Assembly: GCA_020091685.1 (NCBI GenBank)
Contig: CM034598.1
Location: 18,705,362 to 18,769,361 of the forward strand
Direction: 5' to 3'
Length of the DNA: 64,000 nucleotides
Source of the DNA: Lutjanus erythropterus
Taxonomy: Eukaryota > Chordata > Actinopteri > Lutjaniformes > Lutjanidae
Both the position numbers and the translations under genes were made by a program. Under the pieces are notes generated by a model. That model had not been told where the DNA came from. It saw nothing but the letters and a program-made list of their open reading frames with translations, and made no database searches. Every line of letters begins with the position of its first letter. The first letter of the stretch is position 1. Positions 23,401 to 33,062 of this stretch are shown here, in pieces.

Positions 23401-23858
23401 ACTTGTTTCGATGCTCTGCCTGTTAATAACACAAGAGAAGAAGAGATTAATCTCCAGTAAAAGTGTAAAGTTGAACTACTGTTGAATGCTCTCTGCCAGG
23501 CAAGCGTCGAAGAGATTCAAAGTAGTCACCTGGTGGCCATTGTGGTGCCAGTGGTGCTGGTGGTGTTGGCTGTTGCCATAGTAACCACGTGGCATCTTCG
23601 ACGTAAGTATTTCTATCATTTTTAATTTTAACCAAATCAGACTAGATGTCCTTGTTTAATCTGATCTCCGCAAATTGTTCACAGGAGTAAAGCAGAAAAA
23701 GGGCAGCCTGAACATGTGAGTGTTTGTAATATTCAAACAGAGATTTAAAAACAATTAACCGCCTCTGCTGTATTGAAAAATGACTTTTTCTCGTCTGCAG
23801 CTGGCTGAGTGGTGGAGCGCTACGTTACAGTGGCTCTGAGTCACTACAAGAGCTTTGA
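17451..23858 (+). CDS. Gene B: chimeric TIM-IgV / DSCAM-like FN3 receptor
   Basis: Predicted type I membrane protein of about 573 residues from 14 exons: 17451-17514, 17602-17940, 18731-18859, 18982-19149, 19261-19331, 19637-19883, 19996-20085, 20183-20257, 21245-21373, 21511-21675, 21961-22013, 23500-23602, 23685-23715, 23801-23858. All junctions are GT-AG and phases agree throughout. Order: signal peptide (1-22), TIM IgV (23-134), FN3-1 (135-233), FN3-2 (234-339), Thr/Ser-rich mucin-like region (340-394), FN3-3 (395-492), juxtamembrane (493-510), transmembrane helix (about 521-541) and a basic then Ser-rich tail ending GSESLQEL. The IgV keeps the WFND metal/phosphatidylserine motif. The FN3 domains resemble DSCAM FN3 repeats. 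Likely role, inferred: phosphatidylserine or adhesion receptor on leukocytes or other surface cells. The frame is open and intact, so it looks functional. Confidence 0.88.
17602..17940 (+). CDS. Gene B exon 2: TIM-type IgV domain
   Basis: A 339-nt phase 1-1 exon encoding residues 22-134. Hallmarks: VTLPC, CWGRG (54-58), GDVSLTI (94-100), YGCRV and PGWFNDQK (118-125). Cysteines are at 41, 54, 65 and 113, the same four as in gene A. There is no RGD and no N-glycosylation sequon in this domain. The segment around the F and G strands ([13 protein letters not shown]) is very close to mammalian TIM-1/TIM-4, supporting conserved ligand binding. Confidence 0.92.
18225..18680 (+). repeat. Dispersed repeat in gene B intron 2
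   Basis: A common fish repeat type rich in AGTAC(T) words: TTTTGAGGTACTTATAT, CTACTTTATACTTCTAT, CTACATTTCAGAGGGAAAT near the start, and GGTACTTTGATACAAGTACT near the end. Related fragments lie at 22055-22225, 26640-27140, 34160-34480 and 52050-52170. Non-coding. Confidence 0.55.
18731..19149 (+). CDS. Gene B exons 3-4: FN3 domain 1
   Basis: Exons 18731-18859 (129 nt) and 18982-19149 (168 nt), all phase 1, encode residues 135-233. FN3 landmarks: [12 protein letters not shown] with the B-strand Trp, [17 protein letters not shown], the core Leu of [10 protein letters not shown] with its Tyr, [11 protein letters not shown] and SEPSNALTV. The words [12 protein letters not shown] and SEPSN are very close to the first FN3 repeat of DSCAM proteins (memory-based comparison). 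It pairs with FN3-3, which has the same exon split (129 + 165 nt). Confidence 0.88.
19261..19883 (+). CDS. Gene B exons 5-6: FN3 domain 2
   Basis: Exons 19261-19331 (phase 1 to 0) and 19637-19883 (phase 0 to 1) encode residues 234-339. Landmarks: SIKVTWK at the exon 5 end, [40 protein letters not shown] and GIGPAS. The pattern KVTWK..P....NG...Y.I.YREY is characteristic of the second DSCAM FN3 repeat. A GTAAGT at 19736 looks like a donor, but the open frame reads straight through it and the FN3 fold needs the bases after it. Confidence 0.88.
19996..20257 (+). CDS. Gene B exons 7-8: duplicated mucin-like exons
   Basis: Exons 19996-20085 (90 nt) and 20183-20257 (75 nt), both phase 1-1. Each begins VHTT after an AAG acceptor and is rich in Thr, Ser and Ala ([20 protein letters not shown], then [16 protein letters not shown]). 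Such segments are heavily O-glycosylated in TIM proteins and form the stalk. The shared start, phase and acceptor context (TTCTGTTTCAAG versus TTCTGTCCAAAG) indicate tandem exon duplication. Confidence 0.8.
20470..21130 (+). mobile_element. LINE 3' fragment (L2/CR1-like) in a gene B intron
   Basis: Around 20575-20840 the + strand encodes the C-terminal end of a non-LTR ORF2: [19 protein letters not shown], later [20 protein letters not shown] and RMFTKTKI, with at least one stop and missing sequence. The 3' region ends GAAAAGTGCTATATAAATAA followed by AGCT/GAGAT repeats, typical for teleost elements of this kind. It sits in the intron between the mucin exons and FN3-3, in sense orientation. 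Inactive. Confidence 0.7.
21245..21675 (+). CDS. Gene B exons 9-10: FN3 domain 3
   Basis: Exons 21245-21373 (129 nt) and 21511-21675 (165 nt), phase 1 throughout, encode residues 395-492. Landmarks: [65 protein letters not shown] and SKPSNVLTI. The run [18 protein letters not shown] is strikingly like DSCAM FN3-1 as I recall it. One N-glycosylation sequon, NQT. This is a paralogue of FN3-1 with the same exon arrangement, placed after the mucin exons. The exon 10 acceptor follows a very long T tract. Confidence 0.87.
22055..23025 (+). repeat. AGTAAAAATAC-type dispersed repeat split by a MITE
   Basis: Left part about 22055-22225 (GGAGGAAGTATTCAGACACT, CTTAAGTAAAAATACTACCA) and right part about 22800-23025 (TGTACTTCAAGAATCAAAAG, GTTGCAGTGGAGCTAATTAT) form one well-known fish repeat, interrupted by the element at 22260-22762. 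It lies in the intron before the gene B transmembrane exon. Confidence 0.55.
22260..22762 (+). mobile_element. TTAA-flanked MITE (piggyBac-like ends)
   Basis: Left end TTAAAGGGACAGTTCATCC and right end, read inverted, TTAAAGGGATAGCTCAACC, each followed by (A)AAAATGA-type bases, give terminal inverted repeats of about 27 bp with TTAA at both borders. There is an internal AAAAT pentanucleotide array near 22430. No transposase. TTAA targets suggest mobilisation by a piggyBac-type enzyme (inference). A rearranged relative is at 12343-12822. Confidence 0.75.
23500..23858 (+). CDS. Gene B exons 12-14: transmembrane and cytoplasmic tail
   Basis: Exon 23500-23602 encodes [10 protein letters not shown] then a Val-rich helix ([18 protein letters not shown]). 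Exons 23685-23715 and 23801-23858 encode [10 protein letters not shown] and [19 protein letters not shown], then TGA. The tail is only about 30 residues, has one tyrosine (LRYSGSE) and several serines, and no recognisable ITAM or ITIM. It is preceded by the juxtamembrane exon 21961-22013. Confidence 0.82.
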
Positions 23859-24004
23859 AACTCTCAGTTTCTTCGTGAAATGGGCCACAGAAGATTGTAT
23901 ATTTCTGTTTGTTATGTCACTGAGGAAAGAAGCGACCTGTGCTACGTTTAGCTGATTCAAACTAACCAAATGAACAAATCATCTCTATTTTGTAAACACT
24001 CATT

Positions 24005-24010
24005 AATAAA
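24005..24010 (+). terminator. Candidate poly(A) signal of gene B
   Basis: AATAAA 147 nt after the gene B stop, followed by a GT-rich and T-rich stretch (GTGGTTTTGGTCTTGG) about 30 nt on, as expected for a cleavage site. Confidence 0.6.
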
Positions 24011-25268
24011 CTGTAATCACAACACCAGCGTGGTTTTGGTCTTGGTTTTTCAACAGCCTATTTTTTTTTTATTTGACATGTTTGGTTGTTTTCTCTCTTT
24101 GTATCACTATACAGTATATCTGCTGTTTTTACTTTTCTAAAATCAACAGGTCACTATAACTTTATTACTTTATCTATGTGACTTTATCTTTAATGCAATG
24201 GTACCACACCTTTGCTATTTTACCTCATGGTAATAAATTTGTTCACTGACATGTACTCTATTGTAGTTTATTTACTTTTTGTGTCATGTTGTCAACCACC
24301 ACTGAGAAAATGAACACAACAGATGTCATTATTGGTTTCCAACCATGAGCTGTCTCAATCAAGGTTATTACAGGTAATCAAAACTAAACAAAACCGTAAA
24401 AACGAGGAGATGTGAAAGAAATAGTTAACTGAAATAAAGAGCAGACTTCAGAAAAAACAACTCACTGAAAACCAAGCAGACCCACTCTGGAAGCTAACTG
24501 AACTCAACACAAAAAATAAAACAAACTTCTATCTAAATTTATGCAAACTGCTCCCCAGACAAAAATCCTCTCAATGAAATGAGTTTGATTCATCATTGTA
24601 AAACTGAATCGTCTGCACCAGGCTTATTCAGTTACTTTTTTCTGTTTGTGCCAAGAGCCTTTTCTCCATTTTATTAGTTTTCACAACTGGAAAAGAAACA
24701 GGTTTAACCTGTTTAATGTTATTTTAAAAAGGGAAAAACCAATGCACCTGTGTAATCCCATAGAAGTAGCTTGTTTTTAGTCAAAACATCTTAAAAAATA
24801 TGTCTTTATCACCCATAAACTTAGAATACCAGCAAGTTATTTACAGTTATATACTTTTTCATATTTGTAAATTATCATTGGCCAGATTGTAATTGTTAAA
24901 AGGCCCATGAGCTGACAAATAAATAGGCCTGGTCTAGACTCAGGTGTACGTCATTTTAAAAGAGTTCAGAGCTGTTAACTGATCAGTTCTTTCAAATAAA
25001 ACTTAACACTGAACTCCACTTATTATTTTTCCAAAAGACATTAAACATAATAAAGAAAACAGTCGTGTGACATTTAATTTCTACAACAGTCACAACCACT
25101 GACTACCAGTGTCCACCTACAACCACAAGAGGGCACCAGAGTCCCACCGGTGAGACGACATTAACGCTCTTAAGCGCTCACTCTGATCTCACCTCATCAT
25201 CCACAGAGCCGTCCTCAGGGGCAGGCGCCACAGCCAGCTGGATTTCAATCCATCTGTCCTGTAAATCT

Positions 25269-25287
25269 CTTAATTGTTCTAATTAAG
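25269..25287. promoter_or_regulatory. Palindromic homeodomain-type site
   Basis: CTTAATTGTTCTAATTAAG: perfect 7-base inverted arms around a 5-base spacer, each arm a TAATT homeodomain core. It lies in a moderately complex, non-repetitive stretch. Function unproven. Confidence 0.3.
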
Positions 25288-26639
25288 GAGATGAGGAAGA
25301 GGAGGAGATCTGATACCTCTATGGAGCTTTGAGGCAGCTGCCTGCGAGGGAGTCTCCTACTAATGGGGGATCACGGGGGGGATACCCAAGCTCGTGTCTC
25401 AGCGGGGGACCACAATATGGATCGATGTTTGTACGTGTGTGAATGGGTGTTTGAAAAAGGGGTTTTCTGCTTATTATAGCTCTTTCTACCGAAGGCCTAT
25501 AACTAAGCCACTGATGAAGGAGCTGTTGTTCAAAGTGTTACACTTCCTGAGAAATTGACTAATTGTCTACAGAAGTGTAAATATCTCTTGATTATTGGTT
25601 TGAGTTGTAACTCATAAACTCAGAGCTGCTGACACACAAAACCACAATGCCCTGTGTGACTGAGGCCTGTAAACACAACTCCACCACATCCCTCTTCTCT
25701 GGACCCCTCACGTCCGCTGTCCACTGCCCTTCTCCCTCTTTTACCTCCGCCTCCTCACTCTGCGTTTGCTTACACAAACACCAGAACCTTCCTGTCCTGG
25801 TGCTTTCCTCCATCTCTACACATCTCCATCCTCTCCTCCTTTCATCCGTTTTCCTCTCTGTTCAGGCACTGCTGATTACACCGTGTGGCACTTACATAAA
25901 CAGAAGAAAAGAGCCAAGGAAGGTTGTGGGAAGCATTGGTTGGATGACTTTGATGAGGTCGCTTTGATTGGCCACACAGCCAAAAACCAATTTACCCCAC
26001 AGCCACCTCCACCCCCACTCTTACTGGTTCCCCTCGGACCATTCCTGCCAGGAGTAAACCACACAAGGCAACAAACTGGAAGTCAATAGAGCAAGGATGA
26101 GGAAACGGCTGATCTCGCTGACCTTCAGTCGATTAACAATGTGTCATCGCCCCAACAGTTTTGTCACCTTACTCAGAGCGGGGCTCCCCCACCCTCTTTA
26201 AACATCTTCTACTGAGACCAAACATCCATTAAGACAACAACACAACGCTCCTTATGTAAGCCACGCAGAGCTGTGTCAGCTGTCTCTGCTAAAGGCTTCA
26301 GTGTGTGCAGGTGGGAGATTGAGGGGGCGGGGAGGGGTGTGTGGTCATAATAGTGGCAGTATTAGCAGTGGGGACAAAGTTAGTACTGTAATAAATCATG
26401 CACTATGGTTCTGGCCACATCAAGGCACCAGCACTCAGGAAATAGAGACTCTGATGGGTACCACACACACCAAAGACTGAGCTCTGCAGGAGGGGCTGGT
26501 CTCCAGGCCTCTAGAACGGATGCACGGCCCTGGGCCGGAGGAGCTGCCAGATGTTGGCCCTTCTGGAGCGCCTTATGAATTTGCGAACAGCAAAGCAGAT
26601 GCGAGTATTGAACATAGCAGAGCAGAGTTGGGTAGGAAC

Positions 26640-27140
26640 AAAGAACAAATACTTTGATACTGTATTTAAGTAGAGTTTTCAGGTATCTGCACTTTACTTG
26701 AATATTTATATTTCTGACAACTTTTTACTTTTACTCCATTTACTAATTTTAACACAAAGTTCTGTACTTCCTTTCTTTTCTTTCAGTTTATTATTATTTA
26801 TTTCGATCATGGAGCACCGCTGGTACAGTCTTAGTGTGGTGTGTGGTTTTCTCTGCTCTGCTCTCACCCGTGTCTCCTCCCAGGTACCGCCATCCCACTT
26901 CTAACACATAGAAAAGACGGTTCTATCAGTGCACGTCACTCACAACAGATGTAACAATATGAATGTGAGATTCAGATAGCTTTGCACAGAAACAGTTGGT
27001 AGAAATGTCCTTAAGAGAACTACTTTTTACTTTAACACTTTGAGTACATTTCAGAGCCTGTACTTTTACGCTTTAAATCAGTAGTTTTACAAAGTGTTTT
27101 TACACAAATATCTGTACAAATACACGAGTAAAGGCTGTGT
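26640..27140 (+). repeat. AGTAC-rich dispersed repeat copy
   Basis: Contains ATACTTTGATACTGTATTTA, TGCACTTTACTTGAATATTT and, near the end, TTGAGTACATTTCAGAGCCT. Same broad family as the copies in gene B introns. A similar sequence lies at about 34160-34480 in mixed orientation. Confidence 0.45.
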
Positions 27141-27921
27141 CTGCAGAGCAGAAATGAAAGGGGCAAGGAGATGAGGTGGAACAAAGCAGGGGGACACAGA
27201 AGCAGTTTGTGAAAGCATGCAGAGTGCTGGGGTATGGCCTATTTGCTGATGAAAGACGCACTAATTGAATCAAGTCTTTATTAAACCCCCCTGCAACTGG
27301 AACTTTTCATCTTGTTAGAGCTACAGCACGCCTGTCAGTGTGCAAATGAAAACAAGGCAGCAGAGAAGCAATCCTAAAATCAGATCCATAAGTTTTGTGT
27401 GAGTTGTAGAAAAAAAATCCAGATATTACAGCCACTGATAACAAACACGTTGAGAATGCTCTTAAAAAAAAATCACCCCAAAAATTCTCTTCATTCATGA
27501 TGAGATCTGACGGTTCATTTGTGTGTGTGTTGATGTGATCTGATTAGCCAACCTGAGCCAGATGGAAGGCAGCGCACATGTTTGAAGGTCAGACATAACA
27601 GTTTCCATGGAGACATCACCAAGTAGACCAAGTAAACCAAGTAAAACGCCGTACTGCGCTGTCGCTTCCCTGGGGGGACCTGCATCAGCCCGTGTGTGTT
27701 TATGTGTGCATGTCAGTGTGTATCTGCATGATTGTGCATGTGTGTACAGTATGAGAGCATTTGTCTGGCGTTTGCAATTATCACTCTGTACAATGCTTTT
27801 GTGCATCCACCAAGGCATTAAGATTCGTTACTGCTCCTCAATCGTGTAATTGGACAAATTATTCACAAGTAAATAAAAAAAAAATAGAGCATGACTCAAC
27901 TTTGCAAAATCAAAATATGTT

Positions 27922-28563
27922 TTAAAGGAGCAATATGCAGCAATAAGTAGTAATTGCACATCCAAAAATGAGCGCTGCAGCAAAGCAACTTATTTCCCCT
28001 GGTCTCGCCTTCACAGACTTAAGGAAGCTCAGGCAGACTGTAGGACCACAGCTGGAGCACAAGACGAGTGCAACATTGTAACAAGTGACGACGAGTCCTA
28101 CATTGTAAGTTGATCAGCTGTTTATAACTGTCAGTTGTCACTCAATGTAAGGCTAAAGCTGTTATCCTGAAAGCAAAAGCCCACTACTCTGAAAATACAC
28201 ACTCTGGAGTTACAAGACTGCCTACCTAATTTCCTCCTTATTGCAGACACCATTAATATTTTGCTCAGTTTAACCATTATAAGCATCTACTCCTTCTACA
28301 AGATTATTAATGACGTCTTACAACTCATGAACAGACTGTTGCAAACTTGCTGCTTTAATTTTAACTGTAATTAATGTGAAACGGACAAATAACAACACAT
28401 GTTATGGGCCGGAATAGAAATTTCACACCCCAGTTGTAGCATTGTTGTCAGAGAAATTAATATTTCAATTTAGCATATTTTCTTAATCCCTGATGACATT
28501 TCATAGCATAATTCTATGATCTAGTACAGTAAATACAGTATATTACAGATTTCCCCTTTAAAG
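27922..28563 (+). mobile_element. TTTAAAGG-ended MITE-like element, copy 2
   Basis: Left end TTTTAAAGGAGCAATATGCA and right end TTACAGATTTCCCCTTTAAA, the latter reading TTTAAAGGGGAAA inverted. The interior matches 1550-2060 over several hundred bases. No ORF. Consistent with a non-autonomous DNA transposon inserted at a TTAA-like site. Confidence 0.55.
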
Positions 28564-29426
28564 ATGAAGAAACAACACAGATTAAAAATTCTGACAAATG
28601 TAACTACATGCTTTTATCTCTTGAACTGAAAGAGTTAAAACATATGTGTGTGGATGCTAAAAATTGTGCAGCATTTGTCTCAATGATGCATATGTAAACT
28701 GCAGATTTGTTATAGTATGTTATTATTGAGCACATCTTGAGCTAAGTGGCAAATTTCAACCTTCTCGGAGGTCTAAGTTTCCATAGAAACACACTAGACT
28801 TTATATTGATGTAGCGAGTTTATCAAATGCTGGAAAAAAATGTATTTGGCAGCCAGTCATTGAGGACAGAAATAGCTATACTGACATGCTTGTTGCCTCC
28901 CTTTTGCACACCCATAATCCTTAATGCTCGCAGATATTTCCATAAACGTTTGAACATCCAAAACCATATCTTGTACGATTCATATCACACGTCACCTCTC
29001 ATTCAGGCAGCATTAAGTGTCAGAGCTTTGAACAGAAGCATGGGTCTTAATCTGTTTAAATGTGCTTCCTTCTCGACGCTAACACCACTGACTTCTGCTT
29101 TTTTATACACCTGCCCAGAGGCGAGTTCTAGTAAGGAGAGGCGTCGAATTGGAAGACCTCCATCGTCCTGGCAGCTGAACACAGTGGAAGTCTTGGATCT
29201 GTTCAGGGGATTGGACCAGCTGAGCTCTGCCATGGAAGACAAGTGGCTGGCGCTGTTGAATGGGAGAAGGAGTGTGGAAGGATGGAGGGGGTAACGTAGA
29301 GGAGGAGGGAGGAAGGGAGAGGAGAGGTAATCACATCAGGGGATTAGTGGCTGTTATTAATGGAGGATAAGGCTCTTTGCTGTCACTTTCTCACTCACTC
29401 ACACACACATACACACACGCACACAC

Positions 29427-29513
<87 letters not shown>

Positions 29514-29516
29514 GGT

Positions 29517-29588
<72 letters not shown>

Positions 29589-29589
29589 T
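29427..29589 (+). repeat. (ATCT)n tetranucleotide array
   Basis: About 40 units of ATCT with one interruption (CGGTTT near 29513), preceded by a CA-rich tract. It produces open frames of repeated SIYLSIYL, which are not genes. Confidence 0.97.
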
Positions 29590-30386
29590 CCCTTGTCTGT
29601 CAGATGGTAATTCAATTACACAGCTGTCTCTCCTCACCTCTGGCCTACGGCAATGCGTTATGGTTTTGGTTTGTAATATTCTCGCTACCTACTTCATGAG
29701 GGAGAAAAATGATCTGCTCCCGTGTGCAAATCTGTGTGTGTGTGTGTGTGTGTGCGTGCATGTGTGTATGTGTGCTGCTGTGTGTGTTTGTGCTGGCATG
29801 CCACCCCTTGAAAGATGGCCATTCAGTGGTGAACAAACAAGACATTTGTCTAAAGTCTTGCATCACCTCAGGAAAGACTCTGTGGAAATGTGCTTTGCCA
29901 GGTTATCTGTGCTGTTATTTTCAGTCTCCCTGTGACTCACAGGATCCAAACTTTATGGCAAGATTTAGACAAAATAATAAAAATAAATAATAATCTTTTC
30001 GACACCTACCTGTCATTTGTGCCACATACACGAAACTTAATTTGACGAACTGTCTCACCTGTTTTTTCACTACAATGCTGACGCATATGAATTAAAGGGT
30101 ATATTACCTACAGTACATGCTGGTTGACATGTTGCCAATTAGGAGAAGCAGAGAGGAGTACCAGCATGGGTGCTAAGCAATGCATTACTATGGACAAGGT
30201 CAGCAAAAAAAGAACATAAAAAAAAGATCTATATCACTTTAAGTGTGTGCTATATTTAGAATGTTTTCACTACTCTCTCCAAACAGGCAAAATCAGTAAT
30301 TTTCCCTCACAGAAAAACTGGCGTTGTTGGTTTACCGCTGCATTGATCAGTTCATTTGTTTGTATTATTGTGTGACTTTGGTATTT

Positions 30387-30721
30387 TAAAAGGACAGTTA
30401 AGTTTCACAAAAATCACATAATAACACAAACTAACAGATTGAGCCAGCTGTAGACCTGCAACTCCTGTGTTATGCAAGGTAAAATGACTAATTCTGCCTA
30501 TGGAGTTTGGCTGGTTTCCCACAGGAAAAGACTGTCTGATGGTAAAGTAAGGTTGTGAACATACTCAAAAGGTAGAGTACACACCTTTTCTTGCAGACCC
30601 TGTCCACAGCAGTACATTGCTTAACTGAGGGCGCGCTGATGGGCATCTACTATTGGTAACACACTATCTATATAAGTGCCTTATACAATCCAGCATCGAA
30701 TAACCAGAACTATCCCTTTAA
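30387..30721 (+). mobile_element. TTAA-type MITE with AAAGGRA-ends
   Basis: Left end TTAAAAGGACAGTTAAGTTT, right end GAACTATCCCTTTAA (inverted TTAAAGGGATAGTTC). The interior phrase GACCCTGTCCACAGCAGTAC and GGGCGCGCTGATGGGCATCT recur in the inner part of the palindromic element at 45.8-46.5 kb, so they are family members. Confidence 0.6.
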
Positions 30722-33027
30722 TAATGAACACACATTCAAGTATGGGTACTCTGACAATAGTGGTGTGTATGAGCCTGTTAAAGTACAAAATCATATTAGT
30801 AAGGACTTATTAGCCGGCATAAAGCCAAGCACACACACAGGCACACACACATGCATGGGCAGATGACAGTCACAATGGCTTCTCAGTGAGAAGATGTATG
30901 GGCCCGGGCTAAAGAGGCACATTTGCAGGCTCTTTCATCAGTGAGAATTCGCCTCAGCGTCGCAGAGAGCCACAAAGACACCAGCATCCCACCGTGAGCC
31001 GCAGACACAGCTGCACCGCAGTTTCATCATCTGAATGGAGTTTCACAGCAGTGGCAAGGAAACCACAGTCCCCGAGCCCTATCATATCACCCGAAGACCC
31101 TGGAGGTGCAGTGGCATGTCGGAGGAGCTCAGAGGCGGCACAAATAAGTAAATAGACAGAATCCACATGCAAAGCTAGAAGAAAAAAGGGGAAGGGGAGG
31201 ATGGAGAGAGTTTGAGAGGCATTGAGCCATTCCCTTTGACCAAGCAACAGTGAACTTGATATTTTGTCTTTGCTTCCCTATCTTGAAAACCTTACAGTAG
31301 ATAAAGCAGAGCAACTTAACTTGTGCACGAAACTTCTTCACAGCTGTTGAATTAAGATGCAGTTACTTAAATAAATTGGAAATTTGTTACACTTTTTTCC
31401 AAATAAGTAAACAATGCTAAGAGTACAACTGCCTGCATGTTTTTACATGGCTGTGTTTTTAAGTTGGTCCCTATGAACAGAGGGAGCCAAAGGCCCTGTG
31501 GGGATACACACATATATTCGTAGACACACACACGCCAATCTCTCTGTCTGTCAGCTCTGTGCTCATAATCACATCCTATCCCCTCGTGTTCCCATACACA
31601 CAACCCCCCTGCCTCGCTTCACTGTGGAGGGAGAAAAATGAGAGATCCCTCCAAACGCTCTCTAAGATTAAGGCTTTGTGTTTTACATGTGTTATCGTTG
31701 CTTCCCTTCGTTATCCCCCTGCTTTTGTCTCAGCCTCCTCCTCTAATTAGAATCTTGTCCCTTTCATTCCTCCATGCGCCTTTCTTACACCTGTGAGAGC
31801 GTGGAGAAGAAGAGCATGGAGAGAGAAGAAGAGGAGAAGAAGAATGAGGAAGGAACGGGGAGAGGAAAGATGAAAAGCGCGCCACACGGAGCGAGTGGCG
31901 GAGCGTTGTGGAATGCGGCGTCTGAGGGGAGGATGAAGGCGCTTGTCACGTCTCATCACACAAACGTACACACACGCACACACACTTAGACACACACACA
32001 CAACCTGGCTGTGGTGCAGCAGAGACACACAGTCCCGCTGAGCCGAGCTTTGAAAAGAAGAAAGTGCAAAGGGAATGAAAAAGAAGAAAGAAGAACAAGC
32101 AAGAAGAAGCCACCGTGTTGGATGTTTCATTTTGACCCATATTTGTCCTGACGCATAAATCAAACAGGCGCTGAGGAGCCCAGCGCATCTGTCACGACAG
32201 GGCGTTGGAGAAAATATCTAAGCAGATCCACCCGAATGCACACACCGCTGGTGGCATGAACCGCAATTAGGAACTGCAAATAATAAGAATAGAATATATA
32301 CAATGTTAAGGCAAGTAAGCCTTGATGCCACGGTTGTTTTTTTTCTCAGAAACATGAACTGCTCTAACAAGCATAAAATCATTGCCTTCCTTGCCTGCTC
32401 CCTGCTCCATTCCCCATCCCCTCTCCTTTCCCTTCCCTCCTCGCCTCAGCCAAGTTCAGCGCTGTCTGTCTGTCCCCTGGCCCTCAATGTGGCCTCCTTG
32501 GCTGTTTATGTGTGAGGTGAGGGCAGGCTGGCACTGCGCCTCTGTGTGCGGTCAGGCCGTGTTTACATCTGTCTGGCCCTGGAGCCTGGAACCAGGAGCT
32601 GTGCGCCGGTGCATCCTGGACATCTCCCAGAAGACTGTAGTAGGACCTGGGGATGGACTCTCAGTGAGCCTGATGAATGGCCTACAGTCTTGCCGAGCCA
32701 TACATGTCCCTCTGCATAACTGACCCCCTTTTCCTACATTGCTCTTAAATCGTCTACTGCTTTTGTCATTAACTGCCTCCAACTATCACCGTGCTCTGCA
32801 CTCTTCCCAGACTTCCCAGTATCTTCACATAGGAGAAAGTATAAGGAGCTTTTCGGCTGTGTGTAAGGAAAACTACAGACTCTCTTTTCTTTTATTGAAT
32901 GTCTATATGTTAGTACTTAGGATTTGTGTGTCTGAGATATGTTTAACATGCACTAATCTGCCAGAAGCAGCAAAGAAGGGAGAGAATTGAATAGCACTGG
33001 TTGTGGTACATGACAAACAGTGTGATC

Positions 33028-33062
33028 TGCCTTTTGTTTTTGATAGCTGATGAATATGCATG
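33028..33062. promoter_or_regulatory. Possible SOX-POU composite site
   Basis: CCTTTTGTTTTTGATAGC followed within 10 bases by GATGAATATGCATGTG. The first has a SOX-type CTTTTGTT core and the second an octamer-like ATATGCAT. The surrounding sequence (32.9-33.1 kb) is non-repetitive. Motif reading only. Confidence 0.2.

Noticed and set aside
26698-26904. Short frame with a signal-peptide-like hydrophobic stretch (MNIYISDNFLLLLHLLIL)
   Set aside because: Lies inside an AGTAC-rich dispersed repeat with related copies elsewhere in the window; hydrophobicity comes from T-rich sequence.
29360-29935. 191-codon plus-strand frame
   Set aside because: Mostly translation of the ATCT array and a GT tract (repeated SIYL and CVCV).
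31747-32163. 138-codon minus-strand frame with two hydrophobic runs
   Set aside because: Driven by GAAGAA-rich and CA-rich sequence read antisense; no domain and no splice context.
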